Source of the DNA: Petrolisthes cinctipes
Lineage: Eukaryota > Arthropoda > Malacostraca > Decapoda > Porcellanidae
NCBI GenBank assembly: GCA_033782935.1
Contig: JAWQEG010000508.1
Span: 429,501 to 493,500 of the forward strand
Length of the DNA: 64,000 nucleotides
Direction: 5' to 3'
Each line of letters begins with the position of its first letter. Positions within the stretch are counted from its first letter, which is position 1. The translations under genes and the position numbers were made by a program. The notes under the pieces were generated by a model that was not told where the DNA came from, did not search any database, and worked only from the letters and a program-made list of their open reading frames with translations. Shown here one piece after another: positions 1-12,993 of this stretch.

Positions 1-585
1 TTTGAGCCTGAATTTGAGATATAAACGGGTACTGAAGATGCATGCACATATCGACTTTTGTGCACCTAAAAGATCGTTTTTCAGTATGTTTTGAGCATGT
101 ATTTTGAAAATACTCTAACACGGAGTAGGCATGTACAGATCGCTTCTGGGACCCCAAAATATCGAATTTTCGGGTGTTTAGGGCCAGAATTTGAGATATA
201 AACGGGTACAGAAGATGCATGCACATATCGACTTTTGGGCACCTAAAAGATCGATTTTCAGTATGTTTTTGGCCTGTATTTTGAAAATACTCTAACACGG
301 AGTAAGCATGTACAGATACCTTCTGGGACCAAAAAATATCGAATTTTCGGGTGTTTAGGGCCAGAATTTGAGATATAAACGGGTACAGAAGATGCATGCA
401 CATATCGACTTTTGGGCACCTAAAAGATCGATTTTCAGTATGTTTTTGGCCTGTATTTTGAAAATACTCTAACACGGAGTAAGCATGTACAGATACCTTC
501 TGGGACCTCTAAATATCGAATTTTCGGGTGTTTTGGGACTGAATTTGAGATATCGATTTTTTGGCACCTAAAATGTCGATTTTTA
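1..585. repeat. Tail of a pentameric unit, cut by the window edge
   Basis: This is a monomer fragment (1-83), two B monomers (84-260, 261-437) and one C (438-585). It matches 11584-12168, the end of the pentamer starting at 11314, at a constant offset of 11,583, including the GAGTAAGCATG variant and the ACCTTCTGGGACC variant. The missing left part is therefore probably A plus most of a B monomer outside the window. Confidence 0.8.
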
Positions 586-1304
586 GCATGTTTTTAGCCT
601 ATATTTTGAAAATATTCTAGCAATGTGTAGGCATGTACAGATTGCTTCTGGGACCCCAAAATATTGAATTTTCGGGTGTTTTGAGCCTGAATTTGAGATA
701 TAAACGGGTACAGAAGATACATGCACATATTGACTTTGGGCACCTAAGAGATCGATTTTCAGTATGTTTTTGGCCTGTATTTTGAAAATACTCTAACACG
801 GAGTAGGCATGTACAGATACCTTCTGGGACCTCTAAATATCGAATTTTCGGGTGTTTTGGGACTGAATTTGAGATATCGATTTTTTGGCACCTAAAATGT
901 CGATTTTTAGCATGTTTTTAGCCTATATTTTGAAAATATTCTAGCACTGTGTAGGCATGTACAGATTGCTTCTGGGACCCCAAAATATTGAATTTTCGGA
1001 TGTTTTGAGCCTGAATTTGAGATATAAACGGGTACAGAAGATACATGCACATATTGACTTTGGGCATCTAAAATATCGATTTTCAGCATGTTTTGGGCCT
1101 GTATTTTGAAAATACTCTAACACTGAGTAGGCATGTACAGATTGCTTCTGGGACCCCAAAATATTGAATTTTCGGGTGTTTTGAGCCTGAATTTGAGATA
1201 TAAACGGGTACTGAAGATGCATGCACATATCGACTTTTGTGCACCTAAAAGATCGATTTTCAGTATGTTATGAGCATGTATTTTGAAAATATTCTAACAC
1301 GGAG

Positions 1305-1316
1305 TGTACATGTACA
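1305..1316. other. 12-bp perfect palindrome TGTACATGTACA in C (exemplar)
   Basis: In these C monomers the usual GGAGTAGGCATGTACAG reads GGAGTGTACATGTACAG, creating a perfect palindrome. I find it starting at 1305, 2798, 8899, 12888, 16522, 20512, 27800, 34441, 37741, 40913, 44085, 46580, 49251, 51905 and 63250. In every case the following A monomer carries the 10-bp deletion, and the preceding head reads CAGTATGTTATGAGC or a one-base variant of it. Confidence 0.88.
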
Positions 1317-1410
1317 GATCGCTTCTGGGACCCCTAAATATCGAATTTTCGGGTGTTTTGGGACTGAATTTGAGATATCGACTTTTTGGCACCTAAAAGA
1401 TTGGTTTTTA

Positions 1411-1901
1411 GCATGTTTTTAGCCTATATTTTGAAAATATTCTAGCACTGTACAGATTGCTTCTGGGACCCCAAAATATTGAATTTTCGGGTGTTTCGAG
1501 CCTGAATTTGAGATATAAACGGGTACAGAAGATACATGCACATATTGACTTTGGGCACCAAAAATATCGATTTTCAGCATGTTTTGGGCCTGAATTTTGA
1601 AAATACTCTAACACGGAGTAGGCATGTACAGATCGCTTCTGGGACCCCAAAATATCGAATTTTCGGGTGTTTAGGGCCAGAATTTGAGATATAAACGGGT
1701 ACAGAAGATGCATGCACATATCGACTTTTGGGCACCTAAAAGATCGATTTTCAGTATGTTTTTGGCCTGTATTTTGAAAATACTCTAACACGGAGTAGGC
1801 ATGTACAGATACCTTCTGGGACCTCTAAATATCGAATTTTCGGGTGTTTTGGGACTGAATTTGAGATATCGATTTTTTGGCACCTAAAATGTCGATTTTT
1901 A
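1411..1901. repeat. 491-bp trimer with a 10-bp deletion in A (exemplar)
   Basis: In A, ACTGTGTAGGCATGTACAG is reduced to ACTGTACAG (about 1447-1455), a 10-bp loss between two TGT copies. About 27 A monomers in the window carry it, at unit starts 1411, 2904, 6696, 7688, 9005, 10999, 12994, 14811, 16628, 18622, 20618, 23436, 27906, 34056, 34548, 35363, 36354, 37847, 41019, 44191, 46686, 49357, 51343, 52011, 54006, 61363 and 63356. Confidence 0.9.
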
Positions 1902-4005
1902 GCATGTTTTTAGCCTATATTTTGAAAATATTCAAGCACTGATTAGGCATGTACAGATTGCTTCTGGGACCCCAAAATATTGAATTTTGGGGTGTTTTGA
2001 GCCTGAATTTGAGATATAAACGGGTACAGAAGATACATGCACATATTGACTTTGGGCATCTAAAATATCGATTTTCAGCATGTTTTGGGCCTGTATTTTG
2101 AAAATACTCTAACACTGAGTAGGCATGTACAGATTGCTTCTGGGACCCCAAAATATTGAATTTTCGGGTGTTTTGAGCCTGAATTTGAGATATAAACGGG
2201 TACTGAAGATGCATGCACATATCGACTTTTGTGCACCTAAAAGATCGATTTTCAGTATGTTTTGAGCATGTATTTTGAAAATACTCTAACACGGAGTAGG
2301 CATGTACAGATCGCTTCTGGGACCCCTAAATATCGAATTTTCGGGTGTTTTGGGACTGAATTTGAGATACCGACTTTTTGGCACCTAAAAGATCGATTTT
2401 TAGCATGTTTTTAGCCTATATTTTGAAAATATTCTAGCACTGAGTAGGCATGTACAGATTGCTTCTGGGACCCAAAAATATTGAATTTTGGGGTGTTTTG
2501 AGCCTGAATTTGAGATATAAACGGGTACAGAAGATACATGCACATATTGACTTTGGGCACCAAAAATATCGATTTTCAGCATGTTTTGGGCCTGAATTTT
2601 GAAAATACTCTAACACGGAGTAGGCATGTACAGATCGCTTCTGGGACCCCAAAATATCGAATTTTCGGGTGTTTTGAGCCTGAATTTGAGATATAAACGG
2701 GTACTGAAGATGCATGCACATATCGACTTTTGTGCACCTAAAAGATCGATTTTCAGTATGTTATGAGCATGTATTTTGAAAATACTCTAACACGGAGTGT
2801 ACATGTACAGATCGCTTCTGGGACCCCTAAATATCGAATTTTCGGGTGTTTTGGGACTGAATTTGAGATATCGACTTTTTGGCACCTAAAAGATCGGTTT
2901 TTAGCATGTTTTTAGCCTATATTTTGAAAATATTCTAGCACTGTACAGATTGCTTCTGGGACCCCAAAATATTGAATTTTCGGGTGTTTCGAGCCTGAAT
3001 TTGAGATATAAACGGGTACAGAAGATACATGCACATATTGACTTTGGGCACCAAAAATATCGATTTTCAGTATGTTTTTGGCCTGTATTTTGAAAATACT
3101 CTAACACGGAGTAGGCATGTACAGATTCCTTCTGGGACCTCTAAATATCGAATTTTCGGGTGTTTTGGGACTGAATTTGAGATATCGATTTTTTGGCACC
3201 TAAAATGTCGATTTTTAGCATGTTTTTAGCCTATATTTTGAAAATATTCAAGCACTGATTAGGCATGTACAGATTGCTTCTGGGACCCCAAAATATTGAA
3301 TTTTGGGGTGTTTTGAGCCTGAATTTGAGATATAAACGGGTACAGAAGATACATGCACATATTGACTTTGGGCATCTAAAATATCGATTTTCAGCATGTT
3401 TTGGGCCTGTATTTTGAAAATACTCTAACACTGAGTAGGCATGTACAGATTGCTTCTGGGACCCCAAAATATTGAATTTTCGGGTGTTTTGAGACTGAAT
3501 TTGAGATATAAACGGGTACTGAAGATGCATGCACATATCGACTTTTGTGCACCTAAAAGATCGATTTTCAGTATGTTTTGAGCATGTATTTTGAAAATAC
3601 TCTAACACGGAGTAGGCATGTACAGATCGCTTCTGGGACCCCTAAATATCGAATTTTCGGGTGTTTTGGGACTGAATTTGAGATACCGACTTTTTGGCAC
3701 CTAAAAGATCGATTTTTAGCATGTTTTTAGCCTATATTTTGAAAATATTCTAGCACTGAGTAGGCATGTACAGATTGCTTCTGGGACCCCAAAATATTGA
3801 ATTTTGGGGTGTTTTGAGCCTGAATTTGAGATATAAACGGGTACAGAAGATACATGCACATATTGACTTTGGGCACCAAAAATATCGATTTTCAGCATGT
3901 TTTGGGCCTGAATTTTGAAAATACTCTAACACGGAGTAGGCATGTACAGATCGCTTCTGGGACCCCAAAATATCGAATTTTCGGGTGTTTAGGGCCAGAA
4001 TTTGA
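1902..4005. repeat. Internal tandem duplication, 1,316-bp offset
   Basis: The units at 1902 and 2403 recur at 3218 and 3719. Shared variants include TTCAAGCACTGATTAGG (near 1931 and 3247), TTTTGGGGTG (near 1985 and 3301) and AGATACCGAC (near 2365 and 3681). Similarity holds to roughly 2690 versus 4005; beyond that the B monomers differ, TGTGCACC in the first and GGGCACC in the second. Confidence 0.8.
2904..3217. repeat. 314-bp dimer: short A plus C
   Basis: A 166-bp A monomer (10-bp deletion, ACTGTACAG junction) runs directly into a C monomer that starts at 3070 with CAGTATGTTTTTGGCC. The B monomer is missing. The shared head sequence of B and C is the likely exchange point. Confidence 0.85.
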
Positions 4006-5721
4006 GATATAAACGGGTACAGAAGATGCATGCACATATCGATTTTTGGGCACCTAAAAGATCGATTTTCAGTATGTTTTTGGCCTGTATTTTGAAAAAA
4101 CTCTAACACGGAGTAGGCACGTACAGATCGCTTCTGGGACCCCTAAATATCGAATTTTCGGGTGTTTTGGGACTGAATTTGAGATATCGACTTTTTGGCA
4201 CCTAAAAGATCGATTTTTAGCATGTTTTTAGCCTATATTTTGAAAATATTCTAGCACTGAGTAGGCATGTACAGATTGCTTCTGGGACCCCAAAATATTG
4301 AATTTTCGGGTGTTTTGAGCCTGAATTTGAGATATAAACGGGTACAGAAGATACATGCACATATTGACTTTGGGCACCGAAAATATCGATTTTCAGCATG
4401 TTTTGGGCCTGAATTTTGAAAATACTCAAACACGGAATAGGCATGTACAGTTCGCTTCTGAGACCCCAAAATAACGAATTTTCGGGTGTTTAGGGCCAGA
4501 AATTGAGATATAAACGGGTACAGAAGATGCATGCACATATCGACTTTTGGGCACCTAAAAGATCGATTTTCAGTATGTTTTTGGCCTGTATTTTGAAAAT
4601 ACTCAAACACGGAGTAGGCATGTACAGATACCTTCTGGGACCTCTAAATATCGAATTTTCGGGTGTTTTGGGACTGAATTTGAGATATCGATTTTTTGGC
4701 ACCTAAAATGTCGATTTTTAGCATGTTTTTAGCCTATATTTTGAAAATATTCTAGCACTGTGTAGGCATGTACAGATTGCTTCTGGGACCCCAAAATATT
4801 GAATTTTCGGGTGTTTTGAGCCTGAATTTGAGATATAAACGGGTACAGAAGATACATGCACATATTGACTTTGGGCATCTAAAATATCGATTTTCAGCAT
4901 GTTTTGGGCCTGTATTTTGAAAATACTCTAACACTGAGTAGGCATGTACAGATTGCTTCTGTGACCCCAAAATATTGAATTTTCGGGTGTTTTGAGCCTG
5001 AATTTGAGATATAAACGGGTACTGAAGATGCATGCACATATCGACTTTTGTGCACCTAAAAGATCGATTTTCAGTATGTTTTGAGCATGTATTTTGAAAA
5101 TACTCTAACACGGAGTATTCATGTACAGATCGCTTCTGGGACCCATAAATATCGAATTTTCGGGTGTTTTGGGACTGAATTTGAGATATCGACTTTTTGG
5201 CACCTAAAAGATCGATTTTTAGCATGTTTTTAGCCTATATTTTGAAAATATTCTAGCCCTGAGTAGGCATGTACAGATTGCTTCTGGGACCCCAAAATAT
5301 TGAATTTTCGGGTGTTTTGAGCCTGAATTTGAGATATAAACGGGTACAGAAGATACATGCACATATTGACTTTGGGCATCTAAAATATCGATTTTCAGCA
5401 TGTTTTGGGCCTGTATTTTGAAAATACTCTAACACTGAGTAGGCATGTACAGATTGCTTCTGGGACCCCAAAATATTGAATTTTCGGGTGTTTTGAGCCT
5501 GAATTTGAGATATAAACGGGTACAGAAGATACATGCACATATTGACTTTGGGCATCTAAAATATCGATTTTCAGCATGTTTTGAGCATGTATTTTGAAAA
5601 TACTCTAACACGGAGTAGGCATGTACAGATCGCTTCTGGGACCCCTAAATATCGAATTTTCGGGTGTTTTGGGACTGAATTTGAGATATCGACTTTTTGG
5701 CACCTAAAATGTCGATTTTTA

Positions 5722-6695
5722 GCATGTTTTTAGCCTATATTTTAAAAATATTCTAGCACTGTGTAGGCATGTACAGATTGCTTCTGGGACCCCAAAATAT
5801 TGAATTTTCGGGTGTTTTGAGCCTGAATTTGAGATATAAACGGGTACAGAAGATACATGCACATATTGACTTTGTGCACCTAAAAGATCGATTTTCAGTA
5901 TGTTTTGAGCATGTATTTTGAAAATACTCTAACACGGAGTAGTCATGTACAGATCGCTTCGGGGATCCCTAAATATCGAATTTTTCGGGTGTTTTGGGAC
6001 TGAATTTGAGATATCGATTTTTTGGCACCTAAAATGTCGATTTTTAGCATGTTTTTAGCCTATATTTTGAAAATATTCTAGCACTGTGTAGGCATGTACA
6101 GATTGCTTCTGGGACCCCAAAATATTGAATTTTCGGGTGTTTTGAGCCTGAATTAGAGATATAAACGGGTACAGAAGATACATGCACATATTGACTTTGG
6201 GCATCTAAAATATCGATTTTCAGCATGTTTTGAGCATGTATTTTGAAAATACTCTAACACGGAGTAGGCATGTACAGATCGCTTCTGGGACCCCTAAATA
6301 TCGAATTTTCGGGTGTTTTGGGACTGAATTTGAGATATCGACTTTTTGGCACCTAAAATGTCGATTTTTAGCATGTTTTTAGCCTATATTTTGAAAATAT
6401 TCTAGCACTGTGTAGGCATGTACAGAATGCTTCTGGGACCCCAAAATATTGAATTTTCGGGTGTTTTGAGCCTGAATTTGAGATATAAACGGGTACAGAA
6501 GATACATGCACATATTGACTTTGTGCACCTAAAAGATCGATTTTCAGTATGTTTTGAGCATGTATTTTGAAAATACTCTAACACGGAGTAGGCATGTAAA
6601 GATCGCTTCTGGGATCCCTAAATATCGAATTTTTCGGGTGTTTTGGGACTGAATTTGAGATATCGATTTTTTGGCACCTAAAATGTCGATTTTTA
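5722..6695. repeat. Three consecutive A-C dimers (325+324+325 bp)
   Basis: Dimers start at 5722, 6047 and 6371, so the block has a 649-bp duplication (5722 to 6371). The first and third share a one-base insertion making GAATTTTTCGGG (near 5978 and 6628) and a GGGATCCCT variant. The preceding unit, 5222-5721, is an unusual A-A-C trimer of 500 bp (176+176+148) whose second monomer has an A-type end. Confidence 0.85.
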
Positions 6696-9600
6696 GCATG
6701 TTTTTAGCCTATATTTTGAAAATATTCTAGCACTGTACAGATTGCTTCTGGGACCCCAAAATATTGAATTTTCGGGTGTTTTGAGCCTGAATTTGAGATA
6801 TAAACGGGTACAGAAGAAACATGCACATATTGACTTTGGGCACCAAAAATATCGATTTTCAGCATGTTTTGGGCCTGAATTTTGAAAATACTCTAACACG
6901 GAGTAGACATGTACAGATCGCTTCTGGGACCCCAAAATATCGAATTTTCGGGTGTTTAGGGCCAGAATTTGAGGTATAAACGGGTACAGAAGATGCATGC
7001 ACATATCGACTTTTGAGCACCTAAAAGATCGATTTTCAGTATGTTTTTGGCCTGTATTTTGAAAATACTCTAACACGGAGTAGGCATGTACAGATACCTT
7101 CTGGGACCTCTAAATATCGAATTTTCGGGTGTTTTGGGACTGAATTTGAGATATCGATTTTTTGGCACCTAAAATGTCGATTTTTAGCATGTTTTTAGCC
7201 TATATTTTGAAAATATTCTAGCACTGTGTAGGCATGTACAGATTGCTTCTGGGACCCCAAAATATTGAATTTTCGGGTGTTTTGAGCCTGAATTTGAGAT
7301 ATAAACGGGTACAGAAGATACATGCACATATTGACTTTGGGCATCTAAAATATCGATTTTCAGCATGTTTTGGGCCTGTATTTTGAAAGTACTCTAACAC
7401 TGAGTAGGCATGTACAGATTGCTTCTGGGACCCCAAAATATTGAATTTTCGGGTGTTTTGAGCCTGAATTTGAGATATAAACGGGTACTGAAGATGCATG
7501 CACATATCGACTTTTGTGCACCTAAAAGATCGATTTTCAGTATGTTTTGAGCATGTATTTTGAAAATACTCTATTACGGAGTAGGCATGTACAGATCGCT
7601 TCTGGGACCCCTAAATATCGAATTTTCGGGTGTTTTGGGACTGAATTTGAGATATCGACTTTTTGGCACCTAAAAGATCGATTTTTAGCATGTTTTTAGC
7701 CTATATTTTGAAAATATTCTAGCACTGTACAGATTGCTTCTGGGACCCCAAAATATTGAATTTTCGGGTGTTTTGAGCCTGAATTTGAGATATAAACGGG
7801 TACTGAAGATGCATGCACATATCGACTTTTGTGCACCTAAAAGATCGATTTTCAGTATGTTTTGAGCATGTATTTTGAAAATACTCTAACACGGAGTAGG
7901 CATGTACAGATCGCTTCTGGGACCCCAAAATATCGAATTTTCGGGTGTTTAGGGCCAGAATTTGAGATATAAACGGGTACAGAAGATGCATGCACATATC
8001 GACTTTTGGGCACCTAAAAGATCGATTTTCAGTATGTTTTTGGCCTGTATTTTGAAAATACTCTAACACGGAGTAAGCATGTACAGATACCTTCTGGGAC
8101 CTCTAAATATCGAATTTTCGGGTGTTTTGGGACTGAATTTGAGATATCGATTTTTTGGCACCTAAAATGTCGATTTTTAGCATGTTTTTAGCCTATATTT
8201 TGAAAATATTCTAGCAATGTGTAGGCATGTACAGATTGCTTCTGGGACCCCAAAATATTGAATTTTCGGGTGTTTTGAGCCTGAATTTGAGATATAAACG
8301 GGTACAGAAGATACATGCACATATTGACTTTGGGCACCTAAGAGATCGATTTTCAGTATGTTTTTGGCCTGTATTTTGAAAATACTCTAACACGGAGTAG
8401 GCATGTACAGATACCTTCTGGGACCTCTAAATATCGAATTTTCGGGTGTTTTGGGACTGAATTTGAGATATCGATTTTTTGGCACCTAAAATGTCGATTT
8501 TTAGCATGTTTTTAGCCTATATTTTGAAAATATTCTAGCACTGTGTAGGCATGTACAGATTGCTTCTGGGACCCCAAAATATTGAATTTTCGGGTGTTTT
8601 GAGCCTGAATTTGAGATATAAACGGGTACAGAAGATACATGCACATATTGACTTTGGGCATCTAAAATATCGATTTTCAGCATGTTTTGGGCCTGTATTT
8701 TGAAAATACTCTAACACTGAGTAGGCATGTACAGATTGCTTCTGGGACCCCAAAATATTGAATTTTCGGGTGTTTTGAGCCTGAATTTGAGATATAAACG
8801 GGTACTGAAGATGCATGCACATATCGACTTTTGTGCACCTAAAAGATCGATTTTCAGTATGTTATGAGCATGTATTTTGAAAATACTCTAACACGGAGTG
8901 TACATGTACAGATCGCTTCTGGGACCCCTAAATATCGAATTTTCGGGTGTTTTGGGACTGAATTTGAGATATCGACTTTTTGGCACCTAAAAGATCGGTT
9001 TTTAGCATGTTTTTAGCCTATATTTTGAAAATATTCTAGCACTGTACAGATTGCTTCTGGGACCCCAAAATATTGAATTTTCGGGTGTTTCGAGCCTGAA
9101 TTTGAGATATAAACGGGTACAGAAGATACATGCACATATTGACTTTGGGCACCAAAAATATCGATTTTCAGCATGTTTTGGGCCTGAATTTTGAAAATAC
9201 TCTAACACGGAGTAGGCATGTACAGATCGCTTCTGGGACCCCAAAATATCGAATTTTCGGGTGTTTAGGGCCAGAATTTGAGATATAAACGGGTACAGAA
9301 GATGCATGCACATATCGACTTTTGGGCACCTAAAAGATCGATTTTCAGTATGTTTTTGGCCTGTATTTTGAAAATACTCTAACACGGAGTAGGCATGTAC
9401 AGATACCTTCTGGGACCTCTAAATATCGAATTTTCGGGTGTTTTGGGACTGAATTTGAGATATCGATTTTTTGGCACCTAAAATGTCGATTTTTAGCATG
9501 TTTTTAGCCTATATTTTGAAAATATTCAAGCACTGATTAGGCATGTACAGATTGCTTCTGGGACCCCAAAATATTGAATTTTGGGGTGTTTTGAGCCTGA

Positions 9601-10998
9601 ATTTGAGATATAAACGGGTACAGAAGATACATGCACATATTGACTTTGGGCATCTAAAATATCGATTTTCAGCATGTTTTGGGCCTGTATTTTGAAAATA
9701 CTCTAACACTGAGTAGGCATGTACAGATTGCTTCTGGGACCCCAAAATATTGAATTTTCGGGTGTTTTGAGCCTGAATTTGAGATATAAACGGGTACTGA
9801 AGATGCATGCACATATCGACTTTTGTGCACCTAAAAGATCGATTTTCAGTATGTTTTGAGCATGTATTTTGAAAATACTCTAACACGGAGTAGGCATGTA
9901 CAGATCGCTTCTGGGACCCCTAAATATCGAATTTTCGGGTGTTTTGGGACTGAATTTGAGATACCGACTTTTTGGCACCTAAAAGATCGATTTTTAGCAT
10001 GTTTTTAGCCTATATTTTGAAAATATTCTAGCACTGAGTAGGCATGTACAGATTGCTTCTGGGACCCCAAAACATTGAATTTTCGGGTGTTTTGAGCCTG
10101 AATTTGAGATATAAACGGGTACAGAAGATACATGCACATATTGACTTTGGGCACCGAAAATATCGATTTTCAGCATGTTTTGGGCCTGAATTTTGAAAAT
10201 ACTCAAACACGGAGTAGGCATGTACAGATCGCTTCTGAGACCCCAAAATAACGAATTTTCGGGTGTTTAGGGCCAGAAATTGAGATATAAACGGGTACAG
10301 AAGATGCATGCACATATCGACTTTTGGGCACCTAAAAGATCGATTTTCAGTATGTTTTTGGCCTGTATTTTGAAAAAACTCTAACACGGAGTAAGCATGT
10401 ACAGATCGCTTCTGTTACCCCTAAATATCGAATTTTCGGGTGTTTTGGGACTGAATTTGAGATATCGACTTTTTGGCACCTAAAAGATCGATTTTTAGCA
10501 TGTTTTTAGCCTATATTTTGAAAATATTCTAGCACTGAGTAGGCATGTACAGATTGCTTCTGGGACCCCAAAATATTGAATTTTCGGGTGTTTTGAGCCT
10601 GAATTTGAGATATAAACGGGTACAGAAGATACATGCACATATTGACTTTGGGCATCTAAAATATCGATTTTCAGCATGTTTTGGGCCTGTATTTTGAAAG
10701 TACTCTAACACTGAGTAGGCATGTACAGATTGCTTCTGGGACCCCAAAATATTGAATTTTCGGGTGTTTTGAGCCTGAATTTGAGATATAAACGGGTACT
10801 GAAGATGCATGCACATATCGACTTTTGTGCACCTAAAAGATCGATTTTCAGTATGTTTTGAGCATGTATTTTGAAAATACTCTATTACGGAGTAGGCATG
10901 TACAGATCGCTTCTGGGACCCCTAAATATCGAATTTTCGGGTGTTTTGGGACTGAATTTGAGATATCGACTTTTTGGCACCTAAAAGATCGATTTTTA

Positions 10999-11313
10999 GC
11001 ATGTTTTTAGCCTATATTTTGAAAATATTCTAGCACTGTACAGATTGCTTCTGGGACCCCAAAATATTGAATTTTCGGGTGTTTTGAGCCTGAATTTGAG
11101 ATATAAACGGGTACTGAAGATGCATGCACATATCGACTTTTGTGCACCTAAAAGATCGATTTTCAGTATTTTTTGAGCATGTATTTTGAAAATACTCTAA
11201 CACGGAGTAGGCATGTACAGATCGCTTCTGGGACCCCAAAATATCGAATTTTCGGGTGTTTTGGGACTTAATTTGAGATATCGACTTTTTGGCACCTAAA
11301 AGATCGATTTTTA
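10999..11313. repeat. 315-bp dimer, short A/B hybrid plus C
   Basis: The first monomer (167 bp) has the A head with the 10-bp deletion but a B-type end (GTACTGAAGATGC, TGTGCACC). It is an A/B recombinant. A 148-bp C follows at 11166. Copies are at 18622-18936 and 14811-15125. Confidence 0.85.
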
Positions 11314-12168
11314 GCATGTTTTTAGCCTATATTTTGAAAATATTCTAGCCCTGAGTAGGCATGTACAGATTGCTTCTGGGACCCCAAAATATTGAATTTT
11401 CGGGTGTTTTGAGCCTGAATTTGAAATATAAACGGGTACAGAAGATACATGCACATATTGACTTTGGGCATCTAAAATATCGATTTTCTGCATGTTTTGG
11501 GCATGTATTTTGAAAATACTCTAACACTGAGTAGGCATGTACAGATTGCTTCTGGGACCCCAAAATATTGAATTTTCGGGTGTTTTGAGCCTGAATTTGA
11601 GATATAAACGGGTACTGAAGATGCATGCACATATCGACTTTTGTGCACCTAAAAGATCGATTTTCAGTATGTTTTGAGCATGTATTTTGAAAATACTCTA
11701 ACACGGAGTAGGCATGTACAGATCGCTTCTGGGACCCCAAAATATCGAATTTTCGGGTGTTTAGGGCCAGAATTTGAGATATAAACGGGTACAGAAGATG
11801 CATGCACATATCGACTTTTGGGCACCTAAAAGATCGATTTTCAGTATGTTTTTGGCCTTTATTTTGAAAATACTCTAACACGGAGTAAGCATGTACAGAT
11901 ACCTTCTGGGACCCCAAAATATCGAATTTTCGGGTGTTTAGGGCCAGAATTTGAGATATAAACGGGTACAGATGATGCATGCACATATCGACTTTTGGGC
12001 ACCTAAAAGATCGATTTTCAGTATGTTTTTGGCCTGTATTTTGAAAATACTCTAACACGGAGTAAGCATGTACAGATACCTTCTGGGACCTCTAAATATC
12101 GAATTTTCGGGTGTTTTGGGACTGAATTTGAGATATCGATTTTTTGGCACCTAAAATGTCGATTTTTA
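11314..12168. repeat. 855-bp pentamer A-B-B-B-C
   Basis: Monomer starts are 11314 (A, 176), 11490 (B, 177), 11667 (B, 177), 11844 (B, 177) and 12021 (C, 148). Three successive 177-bp monomers keep one frame, because 177 is 59 codons. This explains the 237-codon minus-strand open frame here (11345-12058). Confidence 0.92.
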
Positions 12169-12993
12169 GCATGTTTTTAGCCTATATTTTGAAAATATTC
12201 TAGCAATGTGTAGGCATGTACAGATTGCTTCTGGGACCCCAAAATATTGAATTTTCGGGTGTTTTGAGCCTGAATTTGAGATATAAACGGGTACAGAAGA
12301 TACATGCACATATTGACTTTGGGCACCTAAGAGATCGATTTTCAGTATGTTTTTGGCCTGTATTTTGAAAATACTCTAACACGGAGTAGGCATGTACAGA
12401 TACCTTCTGGGACCTCTAAATATCGAATTTTCGGGTGTTTTGGGACTGAATTTGAGATATCGATTTTTTGGCACCTAAAATGTCGATTTTTAGCATGTTT
12501 TTAGCCTATATTTTGAAAATATTCTAGCACTGTGTAGGCATGTACAGATTGCTTCTGGGACCCCAAAATATTGAATTTTCGGGTGTTTTGAGCCTGAATT
12601 TGAGATATAAACGGGTACAGAAGATACATGCACATATTGACTTTGGGCATCTAAAATATCGATTTTCAGCATGTTTTGGGCCTGTATTTTGAAAATACTC
12701 TAACACTGAGTAGGCATGTACAGATTGCTTCTGGGACCCCAAAATATTGAATTTTCGGGTGTTTTGAGCCTGAATTTGAGATATAAACGGGTACTGAAGA
12801 TGCATGCACATATCGACTTTTGTGCACCTAAAAGATCGATTTTCAGTATGTTATGAGCATGTATTTTGAAAATACTCTAACACGGAGTGTACATGTACAG
12901 ATCGCTTCTGGGACCCCTAAATATCGAATTTTCGGGTGTTTTAGGACTGAATTTGAGATATCGACTTTTTGGCACCTAAAAGATCGGTTTTTA

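Larger units (their letters stand above)
586..8179. repeat. Super-repeat block 1, rearranged relative to blocks 2 and 3
   Basis: Unit starts (size): 586 (324), 910 (501), 1411 (491), 1902 (501), 2403 (501), 2904 (314), 3218, 3719, 4220, 4721 (501 each), 5222 (500), 5722 (325), 6047 (324), 6371 (325), 6696 (491), 7187 (501), 7688 (492). The first ~1.85 kb matches 8180 onwards at offset 7,594, with shared private variants such as TTCAAGCACTGATTAGG near 1931 and 9525. After about 2450 it no longer follows block 2. The unit at 4220 is the best counterpart of 9997, and 7187 of 10498. It is a related but reshuffled copy, not a clean duplicate. Confidence 0.85.
8180..12168. repeat. First half of block 2, 3,989-bp sub-block ending in a pentamer
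   Basis: It starts with a 324-bp dimer, then a type I trimer with the 12-bp palindrome, a short-A trimer and three further trimers, a 315-bp dimer and the 855-bp pentamer. Its opening units recur at 12169 after 3,989 bp and its whole content at 15803 after 7,623 bp. Confidence 0.85.

Noticed and set aside
586..8179. A clean first copy of the 7.6-kb super-repeat
   Set aside because: The offset of 7,594 holds for unit starts only at the left (to about 2450) and near the right end. The middle has different units, so it is described as a rearranged relative.
11345..12058. 237-codon minus-strand open frame (and its copy at 18968-19681) as a repeat protein gene
   Set aside because: The frame exists only where 177-bp monomers run together. 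A (176 or 166 bp) and C (148 bp) shift it, small indels are not multiples of three, and no separate promoter, start context or non-repeat flank is visible.
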